Shown here: one piece after another, positions 45,594 to 54,073 of the stretch | How the letters are laid out: every line of letters begins with the position of its first letter | Numbering within the stretch: position 1 is the stretch's first letter | Origin: Streptomyces specialis | GTDB taxonomy: Bacteria; Actinomycetota; Actinomycetes; Streptomycetales; Streptomycetaceae | Assembly (NCBI RefSeq): GCF_001493375.1 | Contig: NZ_LN929757.1 | Span: 109,866-173,865, forward strand | Reading direction: 5' to 3' | DNA length: 64,000 nucleotides | Made by a program: the position numbers and the translations under genes | The notes under the pieces: model-generated | What the model was told of the DNA's origin: nothing | Seen by the model: only the letters and a program-made list of their open reading frames with translations | Database searches by the model: none

Positions 45594-47020
45594 GCACCGC
45601 GCCCGGCCCGGCGCGGGCCGTCGTGGTCGTCGGCGGCGGGCTGGCCGGTGTCCCCGCCGCCCTGGACCTGGCCGACCGGGGGCACCGCGTCACCCTGGTC
45701 GAGACCCGGCCCCGGCTCGGCGGCCTCGCGTTCTCCTTCCGCCGCGACTCGCCCGTCGGCGCGCTGCGCGTCGACAACGGGCAGCACGTCTACCTGCGCT
45801 GCTGCACCGCCTACCGCGGCTTCCTCGACCGGATCGGCGGCACCTCGCTGGCGCCGCTCCAGACCCGTCTCGATGTCCCGGTGCTCGACCCGGGCACCGG
45901 GCGGCTGGGCCGCATCCGCCGCACCGCGCTGCCCGTGCCGCTGCACCTGGGCGCCTCGCTCGCCCGCTACCCCCACCTCTCGCCGGGCGAACGCGTCTCC
46001 GCCGCGCGCGCCACGTTCGCCCTGCGCCGCCTCGACCCCGACGACCCCGCGCTGGACGGGCAGGACTTCGCGGGCTGGCTGCGGCGCCAGGGCCAGACCG
46101 ACCGCGCCGTCGAGGCGTTGTGGGACCTGATCGGAGTCGCCACCCTCAACGCCCGCGCCGGGGACGTCTCCCTCGCGCTGGCCGCCATGATCTTCCGCAC
46201 CGGGCTGCTCACCGAACCCGGCGCGGCCGACATCGGCGTCCCCCGGGTGCCGCTCGGCGACCTGCACGACACCCTCGCCCGCGCCGCCCTCGACCGGGCG
46301 GGGGTGACCACGCTCCTCGCCACCAGGGCCGGCCGCCCGCGCCGCGCCCCCGGCGGCGGCTGGCGGGTCGCCCTGGCCGCCCGGGGCGGGCGGGACCGGC
46401 ACGAGCTGACCGCCGCCGCCGCCGCCCCGGCCGCGCCGCCGGGCCCGGCGCCCCGGCTGCTGCCGGAGGGCGCGCTGGACCACCCCGGCCGGCTGCCGCG
46501 CATCGGCACCGCGCCCATCCTCAACGTGCACGTCGTCCTGGACCGGAAGGTGCTGCGCCGCCCGTTCTTCGCGGCCGTCAACAGCCCCGTCCAGTGGGTC
46601 TTCGACCGCACCACCTCCTCCGGTCTCTCCGGCCTGCCCGGCGGCGCCCGTGCCCAGTACCTGGTGCTGTCCCAGTCGGCGGCGGGGGAGGAGATCCAGC
46701 TCCCGGCGGACGTGCTGCGCAAGCGGTACCTGCCCGAACTGGCCCGGCTGCTGCCGCCCGTGGCCGGGGCGCGGGTCCTGGACTTCTTCGTCACCCGCGA
46801 ACGGGCCGCGACGTTCGCCCCCGCGCCCGGCGTCGGCCGGCTGCGGCCGGGGGCGGTCACCCGCGCCCCGGGGCTGACCCTGGCCGGCGCGTGGACCGCC
46901 ACCGGGTGGCCCGCGACGATGGAGGGGGCGGTGCGCAGCGGCCTGGCCGCGGCCCGCGCGGTGGCCGGCGGCGGGTCGGCCCCGACCCGCAGCGACGACC
47001 GACACGAGGAGAGTGTGTGA
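45590..47020 (+). CDS. hpnE: Hydroxysqualene dehydroxylase HpnE
   Basis: A 476-residue FAD amine-oxidase-fold enzyme that reduces hydroxysqualene to squalene. The dinucleotide motif is VVVVGGGLAGVPAALDLADR, with ETRPRLGG after it, and the C-terminal FAD motif is GLTLAGAWTATGWPATMEGA. The segment normally reading like DAVVLAVPP is an Ala/Pro run here (TAAAAAPAAPPG), which could be real drift or base-call error. Overlaps hpnD and the prenyl synthase gene. Confidence 0.9.
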   Translation: MSTAPGPARAVVVVGGGLAGVPAALDLADRGHRVTLVETRPRLGGLAFSFRRDSPVGALRVDNGQHVYLRCCTAYRGFLDRIGGTSLAPLQTRLDVPVLDPGTGRLGRIRRTALPVPLHLGASLARYPHLSPGERVSAARATFALRRLDPDDPALDGQDFAGWLRRQGQTDRAVEALWDLIGVATLNARAGDVSLALAAMIFRTGLLTEPGAADIGVPRVPLGDLHDTLARAALDRAGVTTLLATRAGRPRRAPGGGWRVALAARGGRDRHELTAAAAAPAAPPGPAPRLLPEGALDHPGRLPRIGTAPILNVHVVLDRKVLRRPFFAAVNSPVQWVFDRTTSSGLSGLPGGARAQYLVLSQSAAGEEIQLPADVLRKRYLPELARLLPPVAGARVLDFFVTRERAATFAPAPGVGRLRPGAVTRAPGLTLAGAWTATGWPATMEGAVRSGLAAARAVAGGGSAPTRSDDRHEESV

Positions 47021-48078
47021 ACCCGGCACAGCCACTGAGCGGCGCCGCCGTACCGGCACTGCTGGAACGGGCGCGGGCCCTGGTCGCACCGGCGCTGCGC
47101 GCCGCGGTCGGCCGCCTGGCCCCGCCCATGAACACCGTCGCCGCCTACCACTTCGGCTGGATCGACGCCGAGGGCCGCCCCTCGGACAGCGACAGCGGCA
47201 AGGCGGTGCGCCCGGCGCTCGCCCTGCTGTCCGCCGAGGCGGCCGGGGCCGCGCCGGAGACCGGCATCCCCGGTGCCGTCGCGGTCGAGCTGGTGCACAA
47301 CTTCTCGCTGCTCCACGACGACCTCATGGACGGCGACGAGCAGCGCCGCCACCGGGACACCGTGTGGAAGGTGCACGGCGCCGCGCAGGCCATCCTCGTG
47401 GGCGACGCGCTCTTCGCGCTGGCCAACGAGGTCATCCTGGAGGACGGCACGACCGAGGCCGCCCGCGCCGCGCGGCGGCTGGCCGCCGCCAGCCGCAAGC
47501 TCGTGGACGGCCAGGCCCAGGACATCGCCTTCGAGCACCGCGAGCGGGTCAGCGTCGCCGAGTGCCTGGAGATGGAGGGCAACAAGACCGGGGCGCTGCT
47601 CGCCTGCGCCGCGTCCATCGGCGCCGTGCTGGGCGGGGCGGACGAGCGGCTGGCCGACACCCTGGAGCTGTTCGGCCACCACCTGGGTCTCGCCTTCCAG
47701 GCCGTGGACGACCTGCTGGGCATCTGGGGCGACCCGCGCAGCACCGGCAAGCTGACCTGGAGCGATCTGCGGCAGCGGAAGAAGTCGCTGCCGGTCGTCG
47801 CCGCGCTGACCGCCCAGGGACCCGCCGCGGAGCGGCTGACCGCGCTGATGACGGCCGACGCGAAGAAGAGCCAGCAGGAGTTCGACGACTTCGACGAGGC
47901 GGAGTTCGCCGTCAGGGCCGCGCTGATCGAGGAGGCGGGCGGGCGCGAGTGGACCGCGGCGGAGGCGCGGCGGCAGTACGACGCGGCCGTCGCTGCGCTG
48001 CACGGGGTCGCGATGCCCGACGCCGTCCGGGAGCGGCTGCTCGCGCTGGGCGACTTCGTCGTCGTCCGGCAGAAGTGA
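47017..48078 (+). CDS. Polyprenyl (farnesyl-type) diphosphate synthase
   Basis: A 353-residue trans-prenyltransferase supplying FPP to HpnD. The first Asp-rich motif is LLHDDLMDGDEQRRHRDTVW; the second is FQAVDDLLGIWGD, ending in Gly where DDxxD is usual, as in many Streptomyces enzymes. The chain length cannot be read with certainty. The GTG overlaps the hpnE stop. In S. coelicolor the next gene is squalene-hopene cyclase; here the operon ends. Confidence 0.92.
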   Translation: MNPAQPLSGAAVPALLERARALVAPALRAAVGRLAPPMNTVAAYHFGWIDAEGRPSDSDSGKAVRPALALLSAEAAGAAPETGIPGAVAVELVHNFSLLHDDLMDGDEQRRHRDTVWKVHGAAQAILVGDALFALANEVILEDGTTEAARAARRLAAASRKLVDGQAQDIAFEHRERVSVAECLEMEGNKTGALLACAASIGAVLGGADERLADTLELFGHHLGLAFQAVDDLLGIWGDPRSTGKLTWSDLRQRKKSLPVVAALTAQGPAAERLTALMTADAKKSQQEFDDFDEAEFAVRAALIEEAGGREWTAAEARRQYDAAVAALHGVAMPDAVRERLLALGDFVVVRQK

Positions 48079-48120
48079 CCGGCTCCCGGGCCGGTGTCCC
48101 GCGCCCCGGTGTCCCGGGGC
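48078..48120. terminator. Tandem hairpins between convergent genes
   Basis: accggc/gccggt (48078-48095) is followed by gccccgg-tgtc-ccggggc (48103-48120). They end the hpn operon and the facing phosphatase gene. Confidence 0.7.
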
Positions 48121-48124
48121 CGGA

Positions 48125-48934
48125 TCAGCCGTCGGTGAGCAGCCGCCCGCGCAGCCGTTCGCGGTCGGCGGCGGTGAGGCCGAGGCCCTCGGTCAGGTAG
48201 CGCTCGGTGCCGCCCCAGGCCGCGTCGATCTCGTCGAACGCCGCCTGGAGGTACTCGGCGCGGGCGTCGAACAGCGGGGCGAGCAGCTCGGCCACCTCGG
48301 CGGACAGCACGGTGCCGCCGCCCTCCGTGGCCGCGCCGCGCCGTACCAGGTACCGGCGGTGCGGCGCGTTGGACTTCAGGTAGTCGGCGGCGATGGACTC
48401 GCGTTCCACCCCCAGCGCGAGCAGCGTCACCGCGACGGTCAGCCCGGCCCGGTCCTTGCCGGCCGAGCAGTGCATCAGCACGGGCACGGAGCCGTCGGCC
48501 AGCGCGCGGATCACCCGGCCGTGCTCGGCGGGCTTGTTCCGGATCATCCAGCGGTACGAGTCGACCATCCGCCCGGCGGCCTGCCCGTCGTCCAGCGCGG
48601 CGCGCAGCTCGGTCAGGCTCCCGTCGCGGACCAGCGCCCAGAACTCGCCGCCGTCGGCCGGATCGGTCAGCGGCAGGTTCACGTTGCGCACGCCCGGCAG
48701 GGCGACGTCCTGCCCCTCCAGCGCCTGGTCGGCCGAGTTGCGGAAGTCGAAGACCGTGTGCAGCCCGAGCGAGGACAGGAACGCCTGGTCGGCCTCCGTG
48801 GCACGGGCCAGGTGACCGCTGCGGTACAGCCGGCCGTGCGCGACCCGCCGTCCGTCCACGGTGGGCAGGCCGCCCACGTCGCGGAAATTGCGCACTCCCG
48901 TCAGCACTGTCTCGGCAGACTGCTGCTGCGTCAC
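48125..48934 (-). CDS. Tyrosine phosphatase (LipA/PtpB-like)
   Basis: A 269-residue phosphatase. The P-loop is LMHCSAGKDRAGL (C-x5-R with Lys, typical of the MptpB/lipid-phosphatase-like group), the general-acid region follows FRDVGGLPTVDGRRV, and RSGHLARAT is a family motif. This group acts on phosphotyrosine and sometimes phosphoinositides. GTG start with GGAGGGAG five bases upstream. It occupies the place where squalene-hopene cyclase is expected. Confidence 0.9.
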   Translation of the reverse strand: MTQQQSAETVLTGVRNFRDVGGLPTVDGRRVAHGRLYRSGHLARATEADQAFLSSLGLHTVFDFRNSADQALEGQDVALPGVRNVNLPLTDPADGGEFWALVRDGSLTELRAALDDGQAAGRMVDSYRWMIRNKPAEHGRVIRALADGSVPVLMHCSAGKDRAGLTVAVTLLALGVERESIAADYLKSNAPHRRYLVRRGAATEGGGTVLSAEVAELLAPLFDARAEYLQAAFDEIDAAWGGTERYLTEGLGLTAADRERLRGRLLTDG

Positions 48935-49019
48935 GGGCTCTCCCTCCGTAGCGGCCAGGCTTCCAGGCTGACCATACGACAAGCCTCGTTGTAACAGTGC
49001 GGCCATACCACGCAACGTT

Positions 49020-50447
49020 TCACCGGTGACGGCGGGTGAGCGTCAGAGTGAATCCCTCGGGCATCAGGGTGAGGCGCTCGACGACCTTCAGCCGGTAGTC
49101 GGCGTGGTCGTGCAGGTCGTAGCGGCGCAGCAGCGTGCCGAGCACCAGCGTCGCCTCGTGCAGCGCGAACTGCCGGCCGATGCACGCCCGCTCCCCGGTG
49201 CCGAACGGCTTGAAGACGTGGCCCGGCCGGGCCCTGACCCGTTCCGGCAGGAAACGGTCGGGGTCGAAGCGCTCGGCGTCGTCGCCCCACACGGACGGGT
49301 CCCGGTGCAGCACCGGGATCAGCACCAGGGCCCAGGCGCCCGCGGGCATCGGGTACCGCCCGCCCAGCAGCGTGTCCTGGCGGGCGGCGCGGACGAAGCC
49401 CGGCGCGGTCGGCCACAGCCGCAGGGACTCGTCCAGCACCCGGCGCACGTACCGCAACTTGCTGACCTGCTCGTACGCCGGGACCTCGGCCTCGCCCCAG
49501 ACCCGCTCCACCTCCTCGCGCGCCCGGGCCATCAGCTCCGGGTGCTTGGCCAGGTAGTACAGGGCGAACGACAGGGCGCCGGAGGTCGTCTCGTGGCCCG
49601 CGACGAGGAAGGTGATGACCTGGTTGCGGATGTTCGCCACGTCCAGGCGGTGGCCCGTGCCGGGCTGGGCCGTGTTCAGCATCAGGCCCAGCAGGTCGTC
49701 GGTGCGGGTGTCGCCGGCGGAGACCCGTTCCCGGATGATCTCGTCCACCACCGACGCCATGTACCCGGTGTACGCGGCGTTCCGCCGGTCGGCGCGGCGG
49801 GCCTGGAACCGGCCGATCACCGGAGCCGTCACCACCCGCTGCTGCGCGGTGCTCAGGGCGCCGACCATCGCCGTGACGAACGGATGCGGCTCGTCGCGCT
49901 CGAACGACCCGAAGTCGTAGCCGAACCCGGTGTTCCCGATCGTCTCCAACGTCAGCTTGGTCATGTCGCCCGACACGTCCACGGGCGTCCCGGCGTCCGC
50001 CCGGGAGTCCCAGACCTCCGTCAGCCGCGCGGCCATCTCCAGCATCGTCGGGTGGTACCGCCGCATCGACTCCTGGGTGAACGCGGGGGCGAGGATGTCG
50101 TGGGCCCGCTGCCAGTTCGGCTCCTCGTTGTGCGCCGTGAACAGGCCGTCGCCGCCGACCGAGCGCAGGGCCCTGACCCCCAGGACCACGCGTTTGGCGA
50201 ACCGCGACTCGTCCACCAGCTCGGCGACCAGATCGGCGCCGGAGACGAAGACGATCTGCTGGCCGAAGATGTTCCGGTGGAAGATCGGGCCCAGCTCGGC
50301 GGCCAGCCGCATCGAGCCCTGCACCGGCCGCTTGGGGGAGGTGGCCAGGATGTCGCCCAGGAACGGAACCCGGCGGCGGGGGTGGGGGATCTCGGCGATC
50401 CCCGGCCAGGACACGTTCGTGGTGGTGGTGGTCGCGGTCGCCGTCAC
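49020..50447 (-). CDS. Cytochrome P450 resembling the BM3 heme domain (CYP102-like)
   Basis: A 475-residue P450. FGTGERACIGRQFALHEATL is the heme loop, FLVAGHETTSGALSFALYYL the I-helix with the intact AGHETT, and DESLRLWP the ExxR. LETIGNTGFGYDFGSF and the FTQESMRRYHPTM segment match the Bacillus BM3 heme domain, but no reductase domain is fused. Likely a fatty-acid hydroxylase. GTG start. Divergent from a TetR gene with a palindrome between, as for the fatty-acid-inducible P450s. Confidence 0.92.
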   Translation of the reverse strand: MTATATTTTTNVSWPGIAEIPHPRRRVPFLGDILATSPKRPVQGSMRLAAELGPIFHRNIFGQQIVFVSGADLVAELVDESRFAKRVVLGVRALRSVGGDGLFTAHNEEPNWQRAHDILAPAFTQESMRRYHPTMLEMAARLTEVWDSRADAGTPVDVSGDMTKLTLETIGNTGFGYDFGSFERDEPHPFVTAMVGALSTAQQRVVTAPVIGRFQARRADRRNAAYTGYMASVVDEIIRERVSAGDTRTDDLLGLMLNTAQPGTGHRLDVANIRNQVITFLVAGHETTSGALSFALYYLAKHPELMARAREEVERVWGEAEVPAYEQVSKLRYVRRVLDESLRLWPTAPGFVRAARQDTLLGGRYPMPAGAWALVLIPVLHRDPSVWGDDAERFDPDRFLPERVRARPGHVFKPFGTGERACIGRQFALHEATLVLGTLLRRYDLHDHADYRLKVVERLTLMPEGFTLTLTRRHR

Positions 50448-50472
50448 GGTGCTTCCCCCTCGGACCGGGTTA

Positions 50473-50487
50473 TTGAACTCGATTCAA
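50473..50487. promoter_or_regulatory. Palindrome between the P450 and TetR genes
   Basis: ttgaa-ctcga-ttcaa is a dyad in the 86-bp divergent promoter region, AT-rich against its surroundings. Probable operator of the TetR regulator controlling both genes. Confidence 0.65.
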
Positions 50488-50533
50488 CAGAACCTTCAGC
50501 TCTCGCCGGACCGGTGTCAAGTAGTCTGTCGGG

Positions 50534-51142
50534 GTGACCGAGAAGGCCGTGCGACAACCGGGTGCCGGACGGGCCCGCACCCGGCTGGACACCGAGCGGC
50601 GGCGGGAGCAACTGTTGCGGGTGGGCGTTCAGTTGTTCGCCGAGCGCCCCTACGAGGAAGTCTGGATCGAGCAGGTCGCCGAGCTGGCCAACGTCTCCCG
50701 CGGCCTGCTGTATCACTATTTCCCCACCAAGCGGGACTTCTTCCTCGCCGTCGTCCGGCGCGAGGGCGAGCGCATCCTCGCCATGACCGACGCCGACCCC
50801 GGCCTCCCCACGGACCAGCGGCTCATGGCCGGCCTCGACGTCTACCTCCTCTTCGCCGAGGAGCACTCCCAGGGCTACCGCGCCTTCCACCGCGCCATGG
50901 CCACCGGCGACCCCGAGATCCGCGCCATCTACCAGGAACTGCTCGACGCCCAGGCCGCCCGCATCGTCGCCGCCCTGGAGCACGTCCCGTGCCCGCGCCC
51001 CGACGCCCTGCGGCTGGCCGTGCGCGGCTGGCTGTCGTTCGTCACCACCGTCTGCCTGGACTGGCTGGAGACCCGCCGGCTGACCCGCGACGACGTCCGT
51101 GACCTGTGCGCCCGCGCTCTCCTGGGCGCCGTCGGCGGCTGA
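50534..51142 (+). CDS. TetR-family regulator
   Basis: A 202-residue regulator. HTH: RRREQLLRVGVQLFAERPY, then ELANVSRGLLYHYFPTKRDF. The C-terminal domain includes LLFAEEHSQGYRAFHRAM, seen in fatty-acid-responsive family members. Divergent from the P450, with which it probably forms an inducible unit. The 3' end is only about 40 bp from an adapter junction. Confidence 0.92.
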   Translation: MTEKAVRQPGAGRARTRLDTERRREQLLRVGVQLFAERPYEEVWIEQVAELANVSRGLLYHYFPTKRDFFLAVVRREGERILAMTDADPGLPTDQRLMAGLDVYLLFAEEHSQGYRAFHRAMATGDPEIRAIYQELLDAQAARIVAALEHVPCPRPDALRLAVRGWLSFVTTVCLDWLETRRLTRDDVRDLCARALLGAVGG

Positions 51143-51179
51143 GCGCCACCCCCCTTCCGCACCGCCTTCCACCCCCCGG

Positions 51180-51346
51180 CCCTTATCCACATCTGCCCCC
51201 GCCCCCCGACCGGGCACCTGCACCTCCCGCGCTCGACGCGCGTGCTTACGATCCAACGGACTTTCTTTCTGTTCAAGCGGAGGAGGCCATACGAGATTTC
51301 TGCCGGTCTCGTGGGCGGGGAGATGGGTATAGTGTATAGGAGCCAG
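51180..51346. other. Assembly junction containing a complete P7 adapter with index
   Basis: The stretch 51180-51211 (ccttatccacatctg) is a diverged reverse-complement Nextera end. The stretch 51274-51346 matches the whole P7-i7-read-2 adapter in order: caagcggaggaggccat, acgagat, the eight bases ttctgccg (one change from index TTCTGCCT), gtctcgtgggc and a transposon end. Nothing here is genomic. Confidence 0.92.
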
Positions 51347-51347
51347 G

Positions 51348-51770
51348 GTGAGCGATATGCCGACCGGGCTGCCGACCGATGTGTCCTGGCTGCTGACCCG
51401 CCTGGTGGAACGGGTTCCGCACGCCCGCGGCGCCTGCCTGCTGTCCGTCGACGGCCTGCTGCGGGCCGCCCACGGCCTTCAGGCCGACACCGCCGAACAT
51501 CTGGCCGCCGTGGCCTCCGGCCTCCACGCCCTCGCCGGCGCCGCCGGCCGCCGCCTCCCCGACTGCGGGGCCGCGCGCCAGGTCGCCGTCGAGCTGGAGA
51601 ACGCCCTGCTGTTCGTCTCCGCCACCGGCCAGGGCGCCTGCCTGGCGGTGCTCGCCGGCCGGGAGACGGACGCCGCCCTGCTGGGACACGAGATGACCCT
51701 GCTCATCAGGAGCGTGCGGCCGGTCCTGGCCGCGCCGCCCCGCCGATGCGCGGAACGGTGGGACGCGTGA
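51348..51770 (+). CDS. Roadblock/LC7 protein (CvnB-type)
   Basis: A 140-residue roadblock protein (LLTRLVERVPHARGACLLSV, then DGLLRAAHG, VELENALLFVSATGQGACL). It begins right after the adapter, so the GTG at 51348 may be fortuitous; ATG at 51357 is an alternative. It is coupled to the DUF742 gene by a four-base overlap. Together with the truncated sensor ATPase at 52531 it forms a broken second conservon. Confidence 0.85.
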   Translation: MSDMPTGLPTDVSWLLTRLVERVPHARGACLLSVDGLLRAAHGLQADTAEHLAAVASGLHALAGAAGRRLPDCGAARQVAVELENALLFVSATGQGACLAVLAGRETDAALLGHEMTLLIRSVRPVLAAPPRRCAERWDA

Positions 51771-52144
51771 CCGACCCCGCCCCGGACGACCTCCTCATCG
51801 ACGACGAGGCGGGCCGCCTGACCCGCCCCTACACCGCCAGCGGCGGCCGGACCCGGCCCGCCGCCCGGCTGGACCCGCTGACCCGGGTGAAGGCCACCGG
51901 GCGCGGGATCCGCCGCCAGGCGGGACCCGACCACGACCTGGTGCTCGGCCTGTGCCGGCGGCCGGTCTCGGTGGCCGAGATCGCCGCCCGGGTACGGCTC
52001 CCGGCCACGGTCACCATGGTCCTCCTGTCCGACCTGCTCGCCTGCGGCGCCGTGACGGTCGACGCGCCCGCCCCGGCGCGCGGCGCCCGGAGCGAACGCG
52101 CCCTGCTGGAGGCGATCCTCCACGGGCTGCGCGAACGGCTCTGA
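51767..52144 (+). CDS. DUF742 protein (CvnC-type)
   Basis: A 125-residue DUF742 protein: RLTRPYTASGGRTRP, then GLCRRPVSVAEIAARVRLP and MVLLSDLLACGAVTV. The normally following Ras-like GTPase is absent; after 56 bp comes a tiny reading frame and then a poly-C/adapter scar. The GTG overlaps the roadblock stop. Confidence 0.88.
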   Translation: MTDPAPDDLLIDDEAGRLTRPYTASGGRTRPAARLDPLTRVKATGRGIRRQAGPDHDLVLGLCRRPVSVAEIAARVRLPATVTMVLLSDLLACGAVTVDAPAPARGARSERALLEAILHGLRERL

Positions 52145-52199
52145 CGCCCCGCCCCGCCCCCTTTCCCGCCTCCGGTCCCAGCCAGCGAAGGAGCGCACC

Positions 52200-52247
52200 A
52201 TGCTGACCATGACATATGCGGCGTACGGCCGCATGATCCGGGACTGA
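52200..52247 (+). CDS. Possible 15-residue peptide
   Basis: A short frame, MLTMTYAAYGRMIRD, with AAGGAG seven bases before its ATG, 55 bp after the DUF742 gene. It stops shortly before the poly-C scar. The good ribosome site is its only support. It may be a leader peptide or the start of a gene damaged by sequence error. Confidence 0.3.
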   Translation: MLTMTYAAYGRMIRD

Positions 52248-52261
52248 TGTGTCGTTAGCGA

Positions 52262-52330
52262 CGGCCCCCCCCCCCCCCCCGCCCCCCCCCCCCCCCTCCG
52301 CCGGCAGCGCCAGAGGTGTATAAGAGCCAG
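52262..52330. other. Poly-C tract and read-1 adapter, assembly junction
   Basis: About 32 nearly uninterrupted C (52265-52296) lead into tccgccggcagcgccaga and gtgtataagagccag, a near-exact Nextera read-1 end (52297-52330). Homopolymer plus adapter marks a false join. Confidence 0.9.
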
Positions 52331-52530
52331 TCCCCCCCCCGCCGGACCGCCCCCGGCGCATGCCCTGCCGCAGGTCAAGCCGACGGGCCGTGGCCGGAGT
52401 TTCCCGGCGCTCATTCACTCATTGGGAGGTGGCGAAGGGTGGCGAATGCCGGAACTATGCCTGTTCGCCTCCCTGTTGACCCATAGCGTTGCCTTACGCA
52501 CAACTTGGCCCGCCTGATGGGACCCGCCTG

Positions 52531-53915
52531 ATGAGGACAGCGAGGCCACAACAGCTCCGCCCCCGGGCGCGCCCCTTCCGCGACGGCCGGGCTGCCGCGG
52601 GCGGGCCGGCGGGCGGGGCGTGCGGCTCCTGGCACCACCTGCCGCGGCTCGCGGTGGTCCCCGCCGCGCTGGTCGCCGTCATCGCCGCCACCACCGTGGC
52701 GTACGTCCTGGGCGACGAGCGGCGCTCCGGCACGCACCGCGGCGACGGGCTCCTGTGGGGCGTCCTGGCCGGAGCCGCCTGCCTCACCGCCGCGGTGCTC
52801 GCCGTCGCCGCCTCCGTCGCCGCCGCCCGCGGCCGGGCGCTCGCCGCCCGGCTCGCCGCGCTGCGCAGACAGGCCGCCCAGGGGCGCGTCGAACTCCAGG
52901 CGCTGCTCGCCAAGGTCGAGCGCGGCGAACGCGTCCGGCCACCGGACGGACCCCCGCCGCCCGTCTCCGGCGAGGATCCCCTCGACCGGCTCCGCTGCGA
53001 GATCGCGTCGGCCCGGCACGCCGCCGAGTCGGCCGTCTTCCAGGCCGCCGCCCGGGCGACCGCGGCGGGCGGCGGCGACGAGCGGGTCGAGGTCTTCGTG
53101 CACCTCGCCCGCCGCATGCAGTCCTTCGTCCACCGGCAGATCGAGTACCTCGACGAGCTGGAGGCCGAGGTCGAGGACCCCGAACTGCTGAAGGGCCTGT
53201 TCCACCTCGACCACCTGGCCACCCGTGTCCGGCGCCACGCCGAGAACCTCGCCGTCCTCGGCGGCGCGGTCTCCCGCCGCCAGTGGAGCCGCCCGGTCTG
53301 CGTCTCCGAGGTGCTGCGTTCCTGCGTCGCGGAGGTCGAGCACTACGCGCGGGTCCGGCTGGTGCCCCCCATCGAGGGCACCGTACGCGGCCACGCCGTC
53401 GCCGACGTCGTGCACCTGCTGGCCGAACTCGTGGAGAACGCGACCGAGTTCTCCGCGCCGCGGACCCAGGTCCTGCTGCGCACCCAGTGGGTGGCGGCCG
53501 GACTCGCGGTCGAGGTCGAGGACCGCGGGCTCGGCATGACCGCCGACGAGCAGCGCCGGATGAACGCCGTGCTCTCCGGCACCGAGCGCCTCGACGTCAC
53601 CGAACTGCTGGACGCGGGCCGGGTCGGGCTGTTCGTCGTCTCCACCCTCGCCCGGCGGCACGACATCGTCGTCCAGTTGCAGAGCAACATCTACGGCGGC
53701 GTGCAGGCCGTGGCCGTCCTGCCGCACGAACTGCTCGGCGACGAGGTCGCGGGCCGCCTCACCCCCGGCCTGGCCACCGGGGCGCCGCCCGATCCCCCGG
53801 AGGAGCCCCGGCCGCCGCTGCCGCGCCGCAGGCGCCGGGAGCACCTGGTGCCCCACCCGGCCGACGGCGCCCCGGCCGAGCCGTGCCCCGAGGCGCCGGA
53901 CCCCGGCCTGCTGGC
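52531..53915 (+). CDS. Conservon-type sensor ATPase, C-terminus cut
   Basis: About 460 native residues. Two membrane helices (LAVVPAALVAVIAATTVAYV; LLWGVLAGAACLTAAVLAVA), a coiled-coil linker, and an HATPase_c domain: AELVENATEFS, DRGLGMTADE, GRVGLFVVSTLARRH. The Pro/Arg-rich tail runs into adapter at 53916, so the end is lost; reading on gives nonsense. The ATG at 52531 lacks a clear ribosome site and a TTG at 52489 is in frame. It belongs at the head of a conservon, yet lies after the roadblock/DUF742 pair here. Confidence 0.82.
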
Positions 53916-54073
53916 CTGTCTCCTACACACATCTGCCGCCGCCGCCGAAGCGGATATTGTATTCCCCGGGTACGCCCGGGTCTTTCCCACCAAACTTACA
54001 CCACCGCCTGCCGACCCTTTCATCCACGGTGTTCCCAACCCCCTCCGCCGGCAGCGTCAGTTGTTTAAAAGCG
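53916..54073. other. Adapter-bounded assembly junction
   Basis: ctgtctcctacacacatctg at 53916 is a nearly exact reverse-complement Nextera end; ccggcagcgtcag at 54048-54060 followed by a degraded ttgtttaaaagc is the forward one. The AT-richer middle is not similar to anything recognisable. Confidence 0.88.
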
